DNA of 64,000 nucleotides from Motiliproteus sp. MSK22-1 (GCF_001968815.1 NZ_MIEQ01000044.1:124001-188000), one strand, 5' to 3'; shown: positions 29,569-38,806, numbered from the stretch's first letter. The notes: generated by a model from the sequence alone, not told the origin. Translations and numbers: made by a program.

Positions 29569-29687
29569 CTTTTGTGAATAACGAGCTAAATACGACATCA
29601 GTGTACCCAACAATGCCACTCCCCGTGCCCGCTCTCGTTGATTGGTGTATCATATTGAAAAATAAGCATGAGCCTGGAGCACTAGCA

Positions 29688-30311
29688 ATGGCGGAAGATC
29701 CCAGCCAATTTTTTTCAGTTGAGGAAACCGAGACTCTCGGCACCGAGTCCACCGTCGAACCCCTGCAGCTGGGTAAGCGAGTCAAAGACATTCGTCTAAG
29801 TCACAACCTGACTTTGGAGGAAGCCAGTAAACGCACAGGGTTAGCCAGATCAACACTGTCCAAAATTGAAAATGAACAGATATCTCCGACCTTCACCGCA
29901 GTGCAGAAGCTGGCGAAAGGGTTGAATATTGATATACCGCAGTTATTCTCCTCTCCCAAGGAATCCCGCACCGCAGGCCGAAGAGATATTACCCGCAAGA
30001 ATGAAGGCAAACCCCACCCGACACCTACCTATGAACATGAGATGTTGGCAGCACAACTCAGCAATAAGAAGATTCTGCCCTACAAAACTACAGTACGGGC
30101 ACGAAATTTTTCTGAATACCCGAGCTGGGTAAGGCATGACGGAGAAGAGTTCATGCTTGTTCTGAAAGGCTCGGTAATATTGCACACGGAATTCTACGAG
30201 CCTGTAGAAATGTTCGAGGGGGATAGCACCTATTACGATGGTGGCATGGGACATGCCCTTGTTTCCACAAGTGAAGAAGATGCCGAAGTACTTTGGGTGA
30301 CTTCCAGTTAG
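29688..30311 (+). CDS. XRE-cupin transcriptional regulator of the glycine/serine cluster
   Basis: A two-domain regulator with an N-terminal helix-turn-helix of the Xre/Cro type (residues about 28-87: RVKDIRLSHNLTLEEASKRT, then STLSKIENEQISPT). A C-terminal cupin follows (about 130-207: EEFMLVLKGSVILHTEF, YEPVEMFEGDSTYYDGGMGHAL) that should bind a small effector. An earlier in-frame TTG at 29562 exists, but ATG 29688 has GGAG 8 nt upstream and a sensible N-terminus. It is divergent from sdaA and upstream of amino acid transporters. The arrangement and shared operator suggest that it controls glycine/serine use; the effector is unknown. It is similar in layout to PuuR/SutR-type regulators. Confidence 0.88.
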   Translation: MAEDPSQFFSVEETETLGTESTVEPLQLGKRVKDIRLSHNLTLEEASKRTGLARSTLSKIENEQISPTFTAVQKLAKGLNIDIPQLFSSPKESRTAGRRDITRKNEGKPHPTPTYEHEMLAAQLSNKKILPYKTTVRARNFSEYPSWVRHDGEEFMLVLKGSVILHTEFYEPVEMFEGDSTYYDGGMGHALVSTSEEDAEVLWVTSS

Positions 30312-30383
30312 GAGCCTGTAATCCAATTAATTCTAAACAGAGTGTCGATCTGGATACTGTTTCTATCTGAATATCACTTCCGG

Positions 30384-30425
30384 TTAGAGTAACTGTCTGC
30401 ATAACAGAACCGACAGTTACTCTAA
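30384..30425. terminator. Long perfect hairpin after the XRE-cupin gene
   Basis: TTAGAGTAACTGTC (30384-30397) pairs perfectly with GACAGTTACTCTAA (30412-30425), a 14-bp stem with a 14-nt loop. It lacks a U-tract, so termination would be Rho-assisted or the element may have another role. Confidence 0.5.
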
Positions 30426-31074
30426 GGAGCAGCTACCCATATCAGTTACGCAGCCCTACATAAGCGATGCTGTCTTATCATAAGCGCTACCCAGCTCTCC
30501 TCATCAGCCTGCTGATCATTGAACTTCAATACCTGTAAAAATCAATTCCCCTCAAGACCTATCCCAGTTATCCAGATATCCCAACCCCGTCGTAAAATCC
30601 GATACATGACTATATCCATGGGCTGGCTCCTTACCACCTGTCGACAAGAACCCGCTATCTTGCTCGCGGTCAGGTTAAACACTTGACCAACTACGTATGA
30701 ATACTGTTTACCACTCTGGGTCGGCTCCCGCTGAAAGAATATGAGCAGCTAGAAATCAATCCTAATGCACTAAAACGTACATATGGCGCCAGTTGATGCT
30801 GTTAACGAGACAGCTAGCAGCCACAGACACCAACTAGAGATATTGTTGACTACAGGGGCTTTTGCTTCAATCAATACAGCTAGCTGAAGCTGCTCGCCCT
30901 TTGAAATTCTTCATGCCCCAAACGGCCACGGAGTTCTAATGTGCGACACCGGTGACCTGTATCTTGTATTGATTAACCGGGGCTCTCAGTTTTGGCTCGA
31001 TAACTACGACTAATGACAAGAATTAACAGTGGTTTGTCTGGTATCAGGCAGTCTAATAATTAGAAGGAATAATC
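30426..31074. other. 650-bp stretch without a recognisable gene, upstream of aapJ
   Basis: No gene is evident. One 43-codon open stretch without a start codon (about 30897-31013, containing EILHAPNGHGVLMCDTGDLY and ending LDNYD) looks mildly coding-like and could be a remnant. The last about 150 bp should contain the aapJ promoter and leader, ending in AGAAGGA before ATG 31075. Confidence 0.3.
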
Positions 31075-32097
31075 ATGAAAAAACTTGCGTCTGTAGCAGC
31101 GGTTTCCGCTATCGCCATGGGGCTAAGCGCTGGAGCACAAGCAGAGGAAACTTTGGATTCTGTTAAGAGCAAAGGTTTCGTTCAGTGCGGTGTTAGTACA
31201 GGTTTACCTGGCTTTTCCAACCCTGACGAAAAAGGCAACTGGCAGGGCCTGGACGTTGACGTTTGTCGCGCAGTAGCAGCAGCCGTTCTGGGTGATGCAT
31301 CTAAAGTTAAGTATATTCCTCTTACCGCGAAAGAGCGCTTCACTGCATTGCAGTCTGGTGAAATCGACATTTTGTCCCGTAACACCACCTGGACTCAAAC
31401 CCGCGACACAAAACTGGGTCTGAACTTTGCCGGCGTTAACTACTATGACGGTCAGGGCTATATGGTCAGCAAGAGCCTGGGCGTTAAGAGTGCGTTGGAA
31501 TTAGACGGTGCAGCCGTGTGTATCCAGTCTGGTACAACTACCGAGCTTAACCTGTCTGACTATTTCCGTGAGCACAAGATGTCTTACACGCCTGTCGTAT
31601 TCGACACTTCTGACCAGACGGTTAAAGGTTTTGAAGCCGGTCGCTGTGACGTTTTGACATCTGACCAATCCCAGCTTTACGCCCTGCGCATCAAGCTGGC
31701 TGATCCAAGTTCAGCGATGGTTCTACCGGAAGTTATTTCTAAGGAACCACTAGGACCCGTTGTTCGTCAAGGCGACGACCAGTGGTTCAATATCGTCAAG
31801 TGGTCTTTGAACGCAATGATCAATGCTGAAGAGCTGGGTCTCACTTCTGCGAATGCTGATGAAATGAGCAAAAGCAGCACCAACCCAGGTATTAAACGTC
31901 TTGTTGGTAAAGAAGGTCCTAAGGGCGAAGGCCTGGGTCTGAATGACGACTGGGCATTCCAGATCATCAAGCAAGTCGGTAACTACGGCGAAGCTTTTGA
32001 GCGTAACGTTGGTACTGGCTCACCGCTTAAGATCTCTCGTGGCAACAATGCTCTCTGGAGCAAAGGCGGATTCCTGTACGCACCTCCAATGCGTTAA
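31075..32097 (+). CDS. aapJ: AapJ/BztA-type amino acid-binding protein
   Basis: Periplasmic binding protein of a polar amino acid ABC importer of the PAAT family. The signal peptide MKKLASVAAVSAIAMGLSAGAQA is followed by a family 3 solute-binding fold: TLDSVKSKGFVQCGVSTGLPG, GLDVDVCRAVAAAVLG and LSRNTTWTQTRDTKLGLNF are hallmarks of the AapJ/BztA general L-amino acid group. Length is 340 aa. A hairpin after the stop likely sets higher expression than the permeases. Placement beside glycine/serine catabolic genes suggests uptake of amino acids that feed serine and glycine; specificity is inferred. Confidence 0.92.
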   Translation: MKKLASVAAVSAIAMGLSAGAQAEETLDSVKSKGFVQCGVSTGLPGFSNPDEKGNWQGLDVDVCRAVAAAVLGDASKVKYIPLTAKERFTALQSGEIDILSRNTTWTQTRDTKLGLNFAGVNYYDGQGYMVSKSLGVKSALELDGAAVCIQSGTTTELNLSDYFREHKMSYTPVVFDTSDQTVKGFEAGRCDVLTSDQSQLYALRIKLADPSSAMVLPEVISKEPLGPVVRQGDDQWFNIVKWSLNAMINAEELGLTSANADEMSKSSTNPGIKRLVGKEGPKGEGLGLNDDWAFQIIKQVGNYGEAFERNVGTGSPLKISRGNNALWSKGGFLYAPPMR

Positions 32098-32114
32098 CAG
32101 GTCATTGGTTATCA

Positions 32115-32147
32115 GCCACCGATAGCATCAGTTATCGGTGGCTTTGT
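32115..32147 (+). terminator. Hairpin between aapJ and aapQ
   Basis: GCCACCGATA (32115-32124) pairs with TATCGGTGGC (32133-32142), followed by TTTGTTGT. This is a good candidate for partial termination that favours the binding protein over the permeases. Confidence 0.75.
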
Positions 32148-32231
32148 TGTAGTAAGACGCAGTAAAAGCATCACACCTCATGATGATGTTATAAAAATTA
32201 CAATAAGCAATACTCTCCAGGAGACTCATCT

Positions 32232-33422
32232 ATGCCAGCTGATTTAGATCAAAGCTCGGCTCCTGCCTCCAAAACGAAATTCTGGAATGACCCGGATAAG
32301 CGGGCAATCCTTTTTCAAATAATAATCGTTGTTTTGGTGGTCGGAACTATAGGTCACTTTGTCAGCAACGCACTGACCAACTTGGAAACTCGAGGAATTA
32401 CCACCGGTTTCGGCTTTCTATCCCAGTCATCCGGCTTCGATATTCTACTCACACTCATACCATACGATGCCACCTATACTTTCGGTCACACCTTTGTAGT
32501 AGGTCTGCTCAACACTCTTCTGGTTGGTTTTTTAGGAGTCGTGCTGGCAACTATTCTTGGCTTTATCATGGGCGTCGCTCGATTATCCAATAACTGGCTA
32601 ATCTCAAAGCTTGCCATGTGCTATATCGAAACATTTCGAAATATCCCGCTACTCTTGCAGATATTCTTTTGGTACGTTGCTGTTCTCGGCCCATTGCCTG
32701 GACCACGCCAAAGTATTGAGATCGGCAGCGCATTTCTGAACAACCGTGGCCTTTATACACCCGCTCCTGTTTTTGAATCCGGTTTCTGGTTTGTTGTTGT
32801 CGCATTTTTCGCTGCAATAGCACTGTGCTGGTACCTGGTACGCTGGAATCACCGACGTCAGGACCTCACAGGACAGCAATTCCCGATCTTTTGGAGTTCT
32901 GTTGGCATTTTGATTGCCGTTCCTTTGGTAGTCTATTTCTTCGCAGGCTCTCCTATGAGCTGGGACTACCCTGAGCTTAAAGGATTTAACTTCAAAGGCG
33001 GTAACGTCATTATCCCGGAACTTACTGCGCTATTGCTCGCGTTAACCATATACACGGCAGCATTTATAGCAGAGATTGTCCGCTCTGGTATTGAAGCGGT
33101 TAACAAAGGCCAGACAGAGGCGTCGCACGCACTGGGAATAAGCAACGCTAAGACATTACGCCTTATCGTTATACCTCAAGCACTTCGAGTCATTATTCCG
33201 CCTTTAACCAGTCAGTATTTGAATCTTATCAAGAACTCTTCCCTGGCAACGGCTATCGGTTACCCGGACTTGGTTGCAGTGTTCATGGGCACAACCCTAA
33301 ACCAGACAGGCCAGGCAATCGAAATAATCTTTATGACAATGGCCGTCTACCTGACGATAAGCTTGCTGGTTTCAGCCTTTATGAACTGGTACAACAAAAT
33401 TATGGCATTGGCGGAGCGTTAA
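32232..33422 (+). CDS. aapQ: AapQ-type amino acid ABC permease
   Basis: Inner-membrane permease of the polar amino acid importer, 396 aa, larger than most because of an inserted segment with extra membrane spans, as in AapQ/BztB. It ends with the permease domain: VVGLLNTLLVGFLGVVLATILG early, YIETFRNIPLLLQIFFWY, and the EAA loop GQTEASHALGISNAKTLRLIVIPQALRVIIPPL. AGGAG precedes ATG 32232. Only one base separates its stop from the aapM start, so the two are co-translated. Confidence 0.92.
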   Translation: MPADLDQSSAPASKTKFWNDPDKRAILFQIIIVVLVVGTIGHFVSNALTNLETRGITTGFGFLSQSSGFDILLTLIPYDATYTFGHTFVVGLLNTLLVGFLGVVLATILGFIMGVARLSNNWLISKLAMCYIETFRNIPLLLQIFFWYVAVLGPLPGPRQSIEIGSAFLNNRGLYTPAPVFESGFWFVVVAFFAAIALCWYLVRWNHRRQDLTGQQFPIFWSSVGILIAVPLVVYFFAGSPMSWDYPELKGFNFKGGNVIIPELTALLLALTIYTAAFIAEIVRSGIEAVNKGQTEASHALGISNAKTLRLIVIPQALRVIIPPLTSQYLNLIKNSSLATAIGYPDLVAVFMGTTLNQTGQAIEIIFMTMAVYLTISLLVSAFMNWYNKIMALAER

Positions 33423-33423
33423 A

Positions 33424-34527
33424 ATGATTGTTAATGACAATAAGATTCCTGATATGCCGCCCCCGGCCAGCACGGTTGGTGCAGTGGGATGGTTAAGAAA
33501 AAATTTATTTTCCAGCTGGGCTAACAGCATACTCACGGTTGTGGTCGGATACATCGTGATCTCCAACCTGATACCGCTAATCGATTGGGTTTTCCTAACC
33601 TCCGATTGGCTTGGTGACAGTAGAGAAGATTGCACCAGTGGTGGTGCGTGCTGGGTATTTATTACGGTACGCTTAGAACAGTTTATTTACGGCTTTTACC
33701 CCGAATCAGAATATTGGCGTATCAACACAATTTTTGTGATGCTGGCTGGATTGATTGCTGCGCTCATATTCGAGGGTACCCCCAAGAAGGGATGGTTGGG
33801 AGCCTTCACTTTGTTGATTTTCCCAATCATTGCATTCTATCTGCTCTATGGCGGAGCCTTTGACCTGGAAGTTGTTGAAACTCACAAATGGGGGGGATTA
33901 AGCCTGACTCTGGTACTGGCCTGTGTCGGTATCGTGGCATCGCTTCCATTTGGGGTGTTGCTGGCTTTAGGTCGCCGCTCAAATATGCCTATAGTACGGA
34001 GCCTCTCCACCGCCTTTATCGAAATATGGCGCGGAGTGCCTTTAATCAGCGTGCTGTTTATGGCTTCAGTTATGCTTCCGCTGTTCGTATCTGGCGAAAC
34101 CAGTATGGATAAGCTGCTAAGAGCTCTGATTGGTATCACCATGTTCCAATCAGCCTATATGGCAGAGGTTATCCGAGGCGGATTACAGGCCATCCCTAAA
34201 GGCCAATATGAAGCAGCCATGGCACTGGGGCTTAACTACTGGAAATCCATGGGGTTAATAATCCTCCCTCAGGCCCTAAAACTGATGATCCCCGGGATCG
34301 TAAACACCTTTATAGCCCTGTTCAAGGATACCAGCCTGGTGCTTATCATCGGTTTGTTTGACTTGTTGGCTATCGTACAGGCCGCGTTGTCTGATCCTAA
34401 GTGGCTGGGTTATTCCGTTGAAGGCTATGTTTTTGTCGCCTTTGTATTCTGGATTTTCTGCTTCAGCATGTCTCGCTACAGCCAGGCACTGGAAAGAAAA
34501 CTACATACAGGGCACGGTGCGCGCTAA
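33424..34527 (+). CDS. aapM: AapM-type amino acid ABC permease
   Basis: Second permease subunit of the importer, 367 aa. About eight membrane segments are visible; FIEIWRGVPLISVLFMASVMLPLF and the EAA loop GQYEAAMALGLNYWKSMGLIILPQALKLMIPGI are the conserved family blocks. GLFDLLAIVQAALSDPKWLGY is characteristic of AapM/BztC. It directly follows aapQ (1-bp gap), and the ATPase gene follows 74 bp downstream. Confidence 0.92.
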   Translation: MIVNDNKIPDMPPPASTVGAVGWLRKNLFSSWANSILTVVVGYIVISNLIPLIDWVFLTSDWLGDSREDCTSGGACWVFITVRLEQFIYGFYPESEYWRINTIFVMLAGLIAALIFEGTPKKGWLGAFTLLIFPIIAFYLLYGGAFDLEVVETHKWGGLSLTLVLACVGIVASLPFGVLLALGRRSNMPIVRSLSTAFIEIWRGVPLISVLFMASVMLPLFVSGETSMDKLLRALIGITMFQSAYMAEVIRGGLQAIPKGQYEAAMALGLNYWKSMGLIILPQALKLMIPGIVNTFIALFKDTSLVLIIGLFDLLAIVQAALSDPKWLGYSVEGYVFVAFVFWIFCFSMSRYSQALERKLHTGHGAR

Positions 34528-34601
34528 GAGACGCACATTGATCTGAGCACGTTTGCATCTTGAAGATGATGCAGCCAGAACAAGAATTCCAGGAGTATTT
34601 A

Positions 34602-35366
34602 ATGTCTACACAAAATAATAACGTCTCTAGCGAAATAATGATCCAGTTAAAGGGCGTAAACAAATGGTACGGAGAGTTTCACGTACTAAAGGATATTGAT
34701 CTTTCCGTCAGCAAGGGTGAGCGAATCGTTGTCTGTGGTCCATCCGGGTCAGGGAAATCGACGATGATCCGTTGTCTGAATCGATTGGAAGAACATCAGC
34801 AGGGACAAATACTGGTAGGGAAGACGGAACTGACCAATGACATCAAGAATATCGAGACTATTCGTCGCGAAGTCGGCATGGTATTTCAGCACTTTAACCT
34901 TTTTCCTCATCTGACCGTGTTGGAAAACTGCTGTCTTGCCCCTATCTGGGTACGAAAAGTCCCTCGTAAAGATGCTGAAGCTACAGCAATGAAGTACCTG
35001 GAACGGGTTAAGATTCCTGACCAGGCATACAAGTATCCAGGACAGCTTTCCGGTGGTCAGCAACAGCGGGTAGCAATTGCGCGCAGTCTCTGCATGAATC
35101 CGGAGGTGATGCTGTTTGATGAGCCCACATCTGCACTTGACCCTGAAATGATCAAGGAAGTGCTGGATGTTATGATCGAGCTGGCTCATGAGGGTATGAC
35201 CATGATCTGTGTAACCCACGAAATGGGCTTCGCAAAAACCGTAGCCAATCGAGTAATCTTCATGGATGGAGGTCAGATTATTGAAGAAAACAATCCGCAT
35301 GAATTCTTTGATAACCCTCAATCTGAGCGTACTCAGCTGTTCTTGAGCCAAATTTTGGCGCACTAA
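34602..35366 (+). CDS. aapP: AapP-type amino acid ABC ATPase
   Basis: ATPase of the polar amino acid importer. Walker A is GPSGSGKST, the signature [15 protein letters not shown], Walker [16 protein letters not shown], and the switch histidine follows in CVTHEMGFA. An in-frame ATG at 34560 exists, but ATG 34602 has AGGAG at good spacing and gives the usual 254-aa protein. It ends the aapJQMP operon, and a strong terminator follows about 80 bp downstream. Confidence 0.94.
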   Translation: MSTQNNNVSSEIMIQLKGVNKWYGEFHVLKDIDLSVSKGERIVVCGPSGSGKSTMIRCLNRLEEHQQGQILVGKTELTNDIKNIETIRREVGMVFQHFNLFPHLTVLENCCLAPIWVRKVPRKDAEATAMKYLERVKIPDQAYKYPGQLSGGQQQRVAIARSLCMNPEVMLFDEPTSALDPEMIKEVLDVMIELAHEGMTMICVTHEMGFAKTVANRVIFMDGGQIIEENNPHEFFDNPQSERTQLFLSQILAH

Positions 35367-35446
35367 GCAGTATTTGAGACACTGGCCCGTATTAACCTAT
35401 TGAACGACTGACCGGGACGGATCCCCGGTAAAAACATAACCATACA

Positions 35447-35478
35447 GAAAGGGCGCTATTCAGCGCCCTTTCCTTTTA
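35447..35478 (+). terminator. Rho-independent terminator after aapP
   Basis: GAAAGGGCGCT (35447-35457) pairs perfectly with AGCGCCCTTTC (35462-35472) and is followed by CTTTTAT. It closes the aap operon. Confidence 0.88.
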
Positions 35479-35530
35479 TCTCCCCACTTCTCCCGCTATT
35501 TTCCTCTTAAACCTGTTTTCAATCACAATT

Positions 35531-35544
35531 TTTCAAATAGGAAA
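35531..35544. promoter_or_regulatory. Operator site B upstream of the second AGCS symporter
   Basis: TTTCAAATAGGAAA differs by one base from site A (reverse complement TTTCCAATAGGAAA) next to the XRE-cupin gene. It is about 300 bp before the symporter start. Confidence 0.5.
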
Positions 35545-35691
35545 ATTTTTCTTTTATACACCTATGCTGCTGACTTTGCACAAAGTCATTTCGATTCATG
35601 TGGTTATGAGTTTATCCTGCTGTTTTCTGTTTTTCTCATATGCTACTTGCTAAGTTTTACCTTGCCAAATACAGTCAATTTGAGTATTTTG

Positions 35692-35705
35692 TTTCCAATA
35701 CGAAA
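35692..35705. promoter_or_regulatory. Operator site C upstream of the second AGCS symporter
   Basis: TTTCCAATACGAAA differs from the reverse complement of site A by one base; the flank CTTTG is also shared with site A. It is about 140 bp before the symporter start. A degenerate partial copy (TTTCGTATT, 35788-35796) lies closer to the gene. Confidence 0.55.
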
Positions 35706-35842
35706 CTTTGTTGATCTGACTGCCGGGTTGATCGACATTTTCTCTAAACATTTACGTTTAGAGGGTCTGTTCCAGAACAAGATAAATTTTCGTATTTCAT
35801 AAAGCGGGAAAACAATTAAAAACCTGTGGAGGGTAATACACG

Positions 35843-37234
35843 ATGGAAGCGCTCACTGAGCTACTCGGTACCATCAATGGAATCGTCTGGGGTCCATGGA
35901 TGTTGTTTTTTATCTTAGCTGTGGGATTTTTCTTACAGGTAGGTTTGAAACTGATGCCAATTCTCAAACTGGGAACGGGCTTTAAATTACTTCTCGGAGG
36001 ACGCTCTGCTTCTTCAGAAGATCAAAAAGAAGGAGAAATCTCTCCTTTCAACGCTCTCATGACATCTCTTTCCGCGACGATTGGTACTGGCAATATCGCG
36101 GGTGTCGCAACGGCCGTATTTCTGGGAGGCCCGGGAGCGCTATTCTGGATGTGGATGACTGCTTTGGTCGGTATGGCAACAAAGTATTCTGAAGCAGTCC
36201 TGGCTGTTAAATATCGTGAAGTAGACGAAGAGGGCAACCACGTCGGTGGCCCTATGTACTACATCAAAAATGGCCTTGGCAAAAAATGGGCTTGGTTGGG
36301 AACCACTTTCGCAGTCTTCGGCATGATTGCCGGGTTCGGCATTGGTAATGGCGTTCAATCAAACTCGGTAGCCAGCGTCATTGAAAGCAACTTCGGCGTA
36401 TCCACATGGGTAACCGGCCTGATCCTGATGGTTTTCGTTGGCGCGGTGTTACTCGGCGGTATCAAGCGCATCGGTAACGTAGCCGGCGCTTTGGTTCCGT
36501 TTATGGCTATCGCTTATCTGATTGCTGGACTTATCGTGTTGGCAATTAACTCGGCAGAACTTCCAGCGGCTCTGGACCTGGTGTTTACCCATGCGTTCTC
36601 CCCTGCTGCTGCAGAAGGCGGATTTGCCGGAGCTGCGGTTTGGGCGGCCATACGATTCGGCGTCGCTAGAGGTGTCTTCTCCAACGAAGCAGGACTGGGG
36701 TCCGCTCCTATTGCTCACGCAGCGGCGCAAACCAATGAGCCCGTCCGCCAGGGGCTTATCGCCATGCTGGGTACCTTTATCGATACGATCATTATCTGCT
36801 CCATTACTGGTTTAGTAATTATTACGTCAGGAGCCTGGACCGGAGGCGAGTCTGGTGCAGCCTTGACTTCAGCAGCGTTCGCTACAGCCCTGCCAGGGAT
36901 AGGTAATTACCTGGTTGCCGTTTCTTTAGCAGTCTTTGCCTTCACCACGATCCTGGGATGGAGTCTTTACGGTGAACGTTGCGCAGAATACCTGTTTGGC
37001 GTAAAAGTGATCGTACCATTTCGGGTCCTCTGGATTCTTGCGGTTCCTGCTGGTGCAGCGATTTCACTGGATTTCGTTTGGTTGCTGGCGGACACTCTAA
37101 ACGCAATGATGGCAATTCCCAATTTGATCGCTCTGATGCTGTTGAGCCCGGTCGTATTTAAATTAACGAAAGAATACTTCGCTAAAATTGAAGCACAGAA
37201 AGTCTCTGAAGCTTCAACAAAGCAAAGCTCTTAA
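35843..37234 (+). CDS. AGCS-family sodium:amino acid symporter (second copy)
   Basis: Another AGCS carrier, 463 aa, with the signature FNALMTSLSATIGTGNIAGVATAVFLGGPGALFWMWM and the second block GVARGVFSNEAGLGSAPIAHAAA. It is clearly divergent from the copy at 15697 (serine-alanine-threonine replaces serine-glycine-arginine in the signature), so it is not a recent duplicate and may differ in substrate. Position between the aap operon and gcvT, with two near-identical palindromes shared with the sdaA region upstream, points to glycine or alanine uptake for the glycine cleavage pathway. GGAGGG precedes ATG at slightly long spacing. Confidence 0.92.
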   Translation: MEALTELLGTINGIVWGPWMLFFILAVGFFLQVGLKLMPILKLGTGFKLLLGGRSASSEDQKEGEISPFNALMTSLSATIGTGNIAGVATAVFLGGPGALFWMWMTALVGMATKYSEAVLAVKYREVDEEGNHVGGPMYYIKNGLGKKWAWLGTTFAVFGMIAGFGIGNGVQSNSVASVIESNFGVSTWVTGLILMVFVGAVLLGGIKRIGNVAGALVPFMAIAYLIAGLIVLAINSAELPAALDLVFTHAFSPAAAEGGFAGAAVWAAIRFGVARGVFSNEAGLGSAPIAHAAAQTNEPVRQGLIAMLGTFIDTIIICSITGLVIITSGAWTGGESGAALTSAAFATALPGIGNYLVAVSLAVFAFTTILGWSLYGERCAEYLFGVKVIVPFRVLWILAVPAGAAISLDFVWLLADTLNAMMAIPNLIALMLLSPVVFKLTKEYFAKIEAQKVSEASTKQSS

Positions 37235-37253
37235 TACCTTTGAACGGGAATCC

Positions 37254-37285
37254 GAAGAGGCAGATTAGCATTAATCTGTCTCTTC
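37254..37285 (+). terminator. Long hairpin between the symporter gene and gcvT
   Basis: GAAGAGGCAGATTA (37254-37267) pairs with TAATCTGTCTCTTC (37272-37285) over 14 bp with one G-U pair and a gcat loop. There is no U-tract. It may act as a terminator or as a transcript-stabilising structure. Confidence 0.6.
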
Positions 37286-37345
37286 AGAATCCCAATCATG
37301 AATGGTTATAACATCGCCCACTACCAGCAACCTTTTCAGGCGACA

Positions 37346-37361
37346 TTGATTTTGAAATCAA
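37346..37361. promoter_or_regulatory. 16-bp palindrome just upstream of gcvT
   Basis: TTGATTTTGAAATCAA is a near-perfect inverted repeat 24-39 bp before the gcvT start. It resembles an FNR box but has 6 rather than 4 spacer bases, so a different regulator is more likely. Confidence 0.3.
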
Positions 37362-37384
37362 ACAACGAATCATTGGAGTTACAC

Positions 37385-38515
37385 ATGGCCGAAGCAACTA
37401 ACAACCCACTAGCAAAAACACCTCTTTATGACCTCCATGTGAAGTTGGGCGGAAAGATGGTTCCCTTCGCGGGATATGAAATGCCTGTGCAATATCCAAT
37501 GGGTGTGAAGAAAGAACACTTGCATACTCGTTCACAGGCAGGTTTATTCGATGTATCACATATGGGCCAAGTTCGGCTAAAAGGTGAAAATGCAGCTGCA
37601 GCGCTAGAAAAGCTTGTTCCTGTAGACATCATTGATCTGCCGTCTGGCAAACAACGTTACGCCCTCTTTACTAACGATAATGGTGGTGTAATGGATGACC
37701 TTATGGTCAGCAATTTAGGCGATCATCTTTTTGTTGTTGTTAACGCAGCCTGCAAACAGCAGGACATCGCGCACATGCAGGCCAACCTTGGTGAAGGTGT
37801 GGAAATAGAAGTCCTGGAGGACAGAGCCTTGTTAGCCCTGCAAGGACCGGAAGCGGCAACTGCGTTATCTCGCATTGTTCCGGAAGTTGCCAAGATGCTA
37901 TTTATGGATTCCCAACTGATCACTATTGAAGGGGTTGACTGCATTATCGGCCGTGCAGGCTACACCGGAGAAGACGGTTACGAAATATCTATACCGGCAG
38001 ACAAGGCGGAGTTTATCGCCACCTTATTGCTGGATTTAGCCGAAGTTGAGTTCATTGGACTGGGTGCTCGTGATTCCCTGCGACTGGAAGCAGGTCTTTG
38101 CCTTTACGGACATGATATTGATCCCACAACAACTCCCGTTGAAGCTTCCTTATTATGGGCTATCAGTAAAAACCGTCGTGCTGAAGGAAGTCGAGCAGGA
38201 GGATTTCCCGGAGCAGATATCATTCTTGACCAGATTCAAACCAAGGATGTAAAACGCAAAAGAGTTGGATTACTCGGGCAAGGGCGTGCTCCCGTTCGAG
38301 AAGGTAGTGACATTGTGAATGCTCAAGGCGAAAAGGTTGGCGTGGTTACCAGTGGCAGTTTTGGCCCCAGCGCCAACGCGCCGGTTGCTATGGCTTACGT
38401 AGGCATCGAATACGCAGCACTGGACACTGAACTTTACGCACTGGTGCGTGGTAAGCAGCTCCCAATGAATGTCGCTAAAACCCCATTTGTACCTCAACGC
38501 TATTATCGCGGTTGA
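37385..38515 (+). CDS. gcvT: Aminomethyltransferase, glycine cleavage T protein
   Basis: GcvT transfers the methylene from aminomethyl-lipoyl-GcvH to tetrahydrofolate and releases ammonia. ATG 37385 has GGAG 6 nt upstream and gives 376 aa; a longer frame from ATG 37298 lacks a ribosome-binding site and would add 29 non-conserved residues. Conserved segments are TPLYDLHVKLGGKMVPFAGYEMPVQY, GLFDVSHMGQV, GRAGYTGEDGYEISIP and GLGARDSLRLEAGLCLYGHD. The gene is separated from gcvH/gcvP by the aap operon and lies on the other strand, an unusual split for the pathway. Confidence 0.97.
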   Translation: MAEATNNPLAKTPLYDLHVKLGGKMVPFAGYEMPVQYPMGVKKEHLHTRSQAGLFDVSHMGQVRLKGENAAAALEKLVPVDIIDLPSGKQRYALFTNDNGGVMDDLMVSNLGDHLFVVVNAACKQQDIAHMQANLGEGVEIEVLEDRALLALQGPEAATALSRIVPEVAKMLFMDSQLITIEGVDCIIGRAGYTGEDGYEISIPADKAEFIATLLLDLAEVEFIGLGARDSLRLEAGLCLYGHDIDPTTTPVEASLLWAISKNRRAEGSRAGGFPGADIILDQIQTKDVKRKRVGLLGQGRAPVREGSDIVNAQGEKVGVVTSGSFGPSANAPVAMAYVGIEYAALDTELYALVRGKQLPMNVAKTPFVPQRYYRG

Positions 38516-38625
38516 TCGATGGATAGTTATTAGCTAATGGTGCCGGTTAGTCTTAAACATAAAGACTGGACTAACTGATCGCACTGCTGCCAATCGTGAG
38601 AAACTCTGAATTTGGGCTGCTCGAC

Positions 38626-38660
38626 CGCCTGCCACAACTTCCCTTTCGTTGTGGCAGGCG
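38626..38660. terminator. 13-bp perfect hairpin after gcvT
   Basis: CGCCTGCCACAAC (38626-38638) pairs with GTTGTGGCAGGCG (38648-38660) around a 9-nt loop. No U-tract follows. It lies 110 bp past the gcvT stop and may separate gcvT from lipA. Confidence 0.55.
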
Positions 38661-38713
38661 GAAGCATTCACCGATACTCATGCTTATCCCCGGCCCCCAT
38701 CCGAATAGCACCC

Positions 38714-38746
38714 AAATAAAAGCAGTATCTAAATAAAAGCAGTATC
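38714..38746. repeat. Tandem 17-bp repeat upstream of lipA
   Basis: AAATAAAAGCAGTATC occurs at 38714-38729 and again at 38731-38746, separated by one T. It lies 60-90 bp before the lipA start, so copy number could affect the promoter or leader. Confidence 0.75.
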
Positions 38747-38806
38747 CTGCAAGAAATGTAAAAACCCAATGCAGTAACCAACCTTAAGTAAAGCTCGGAG
38801 GAAAAA

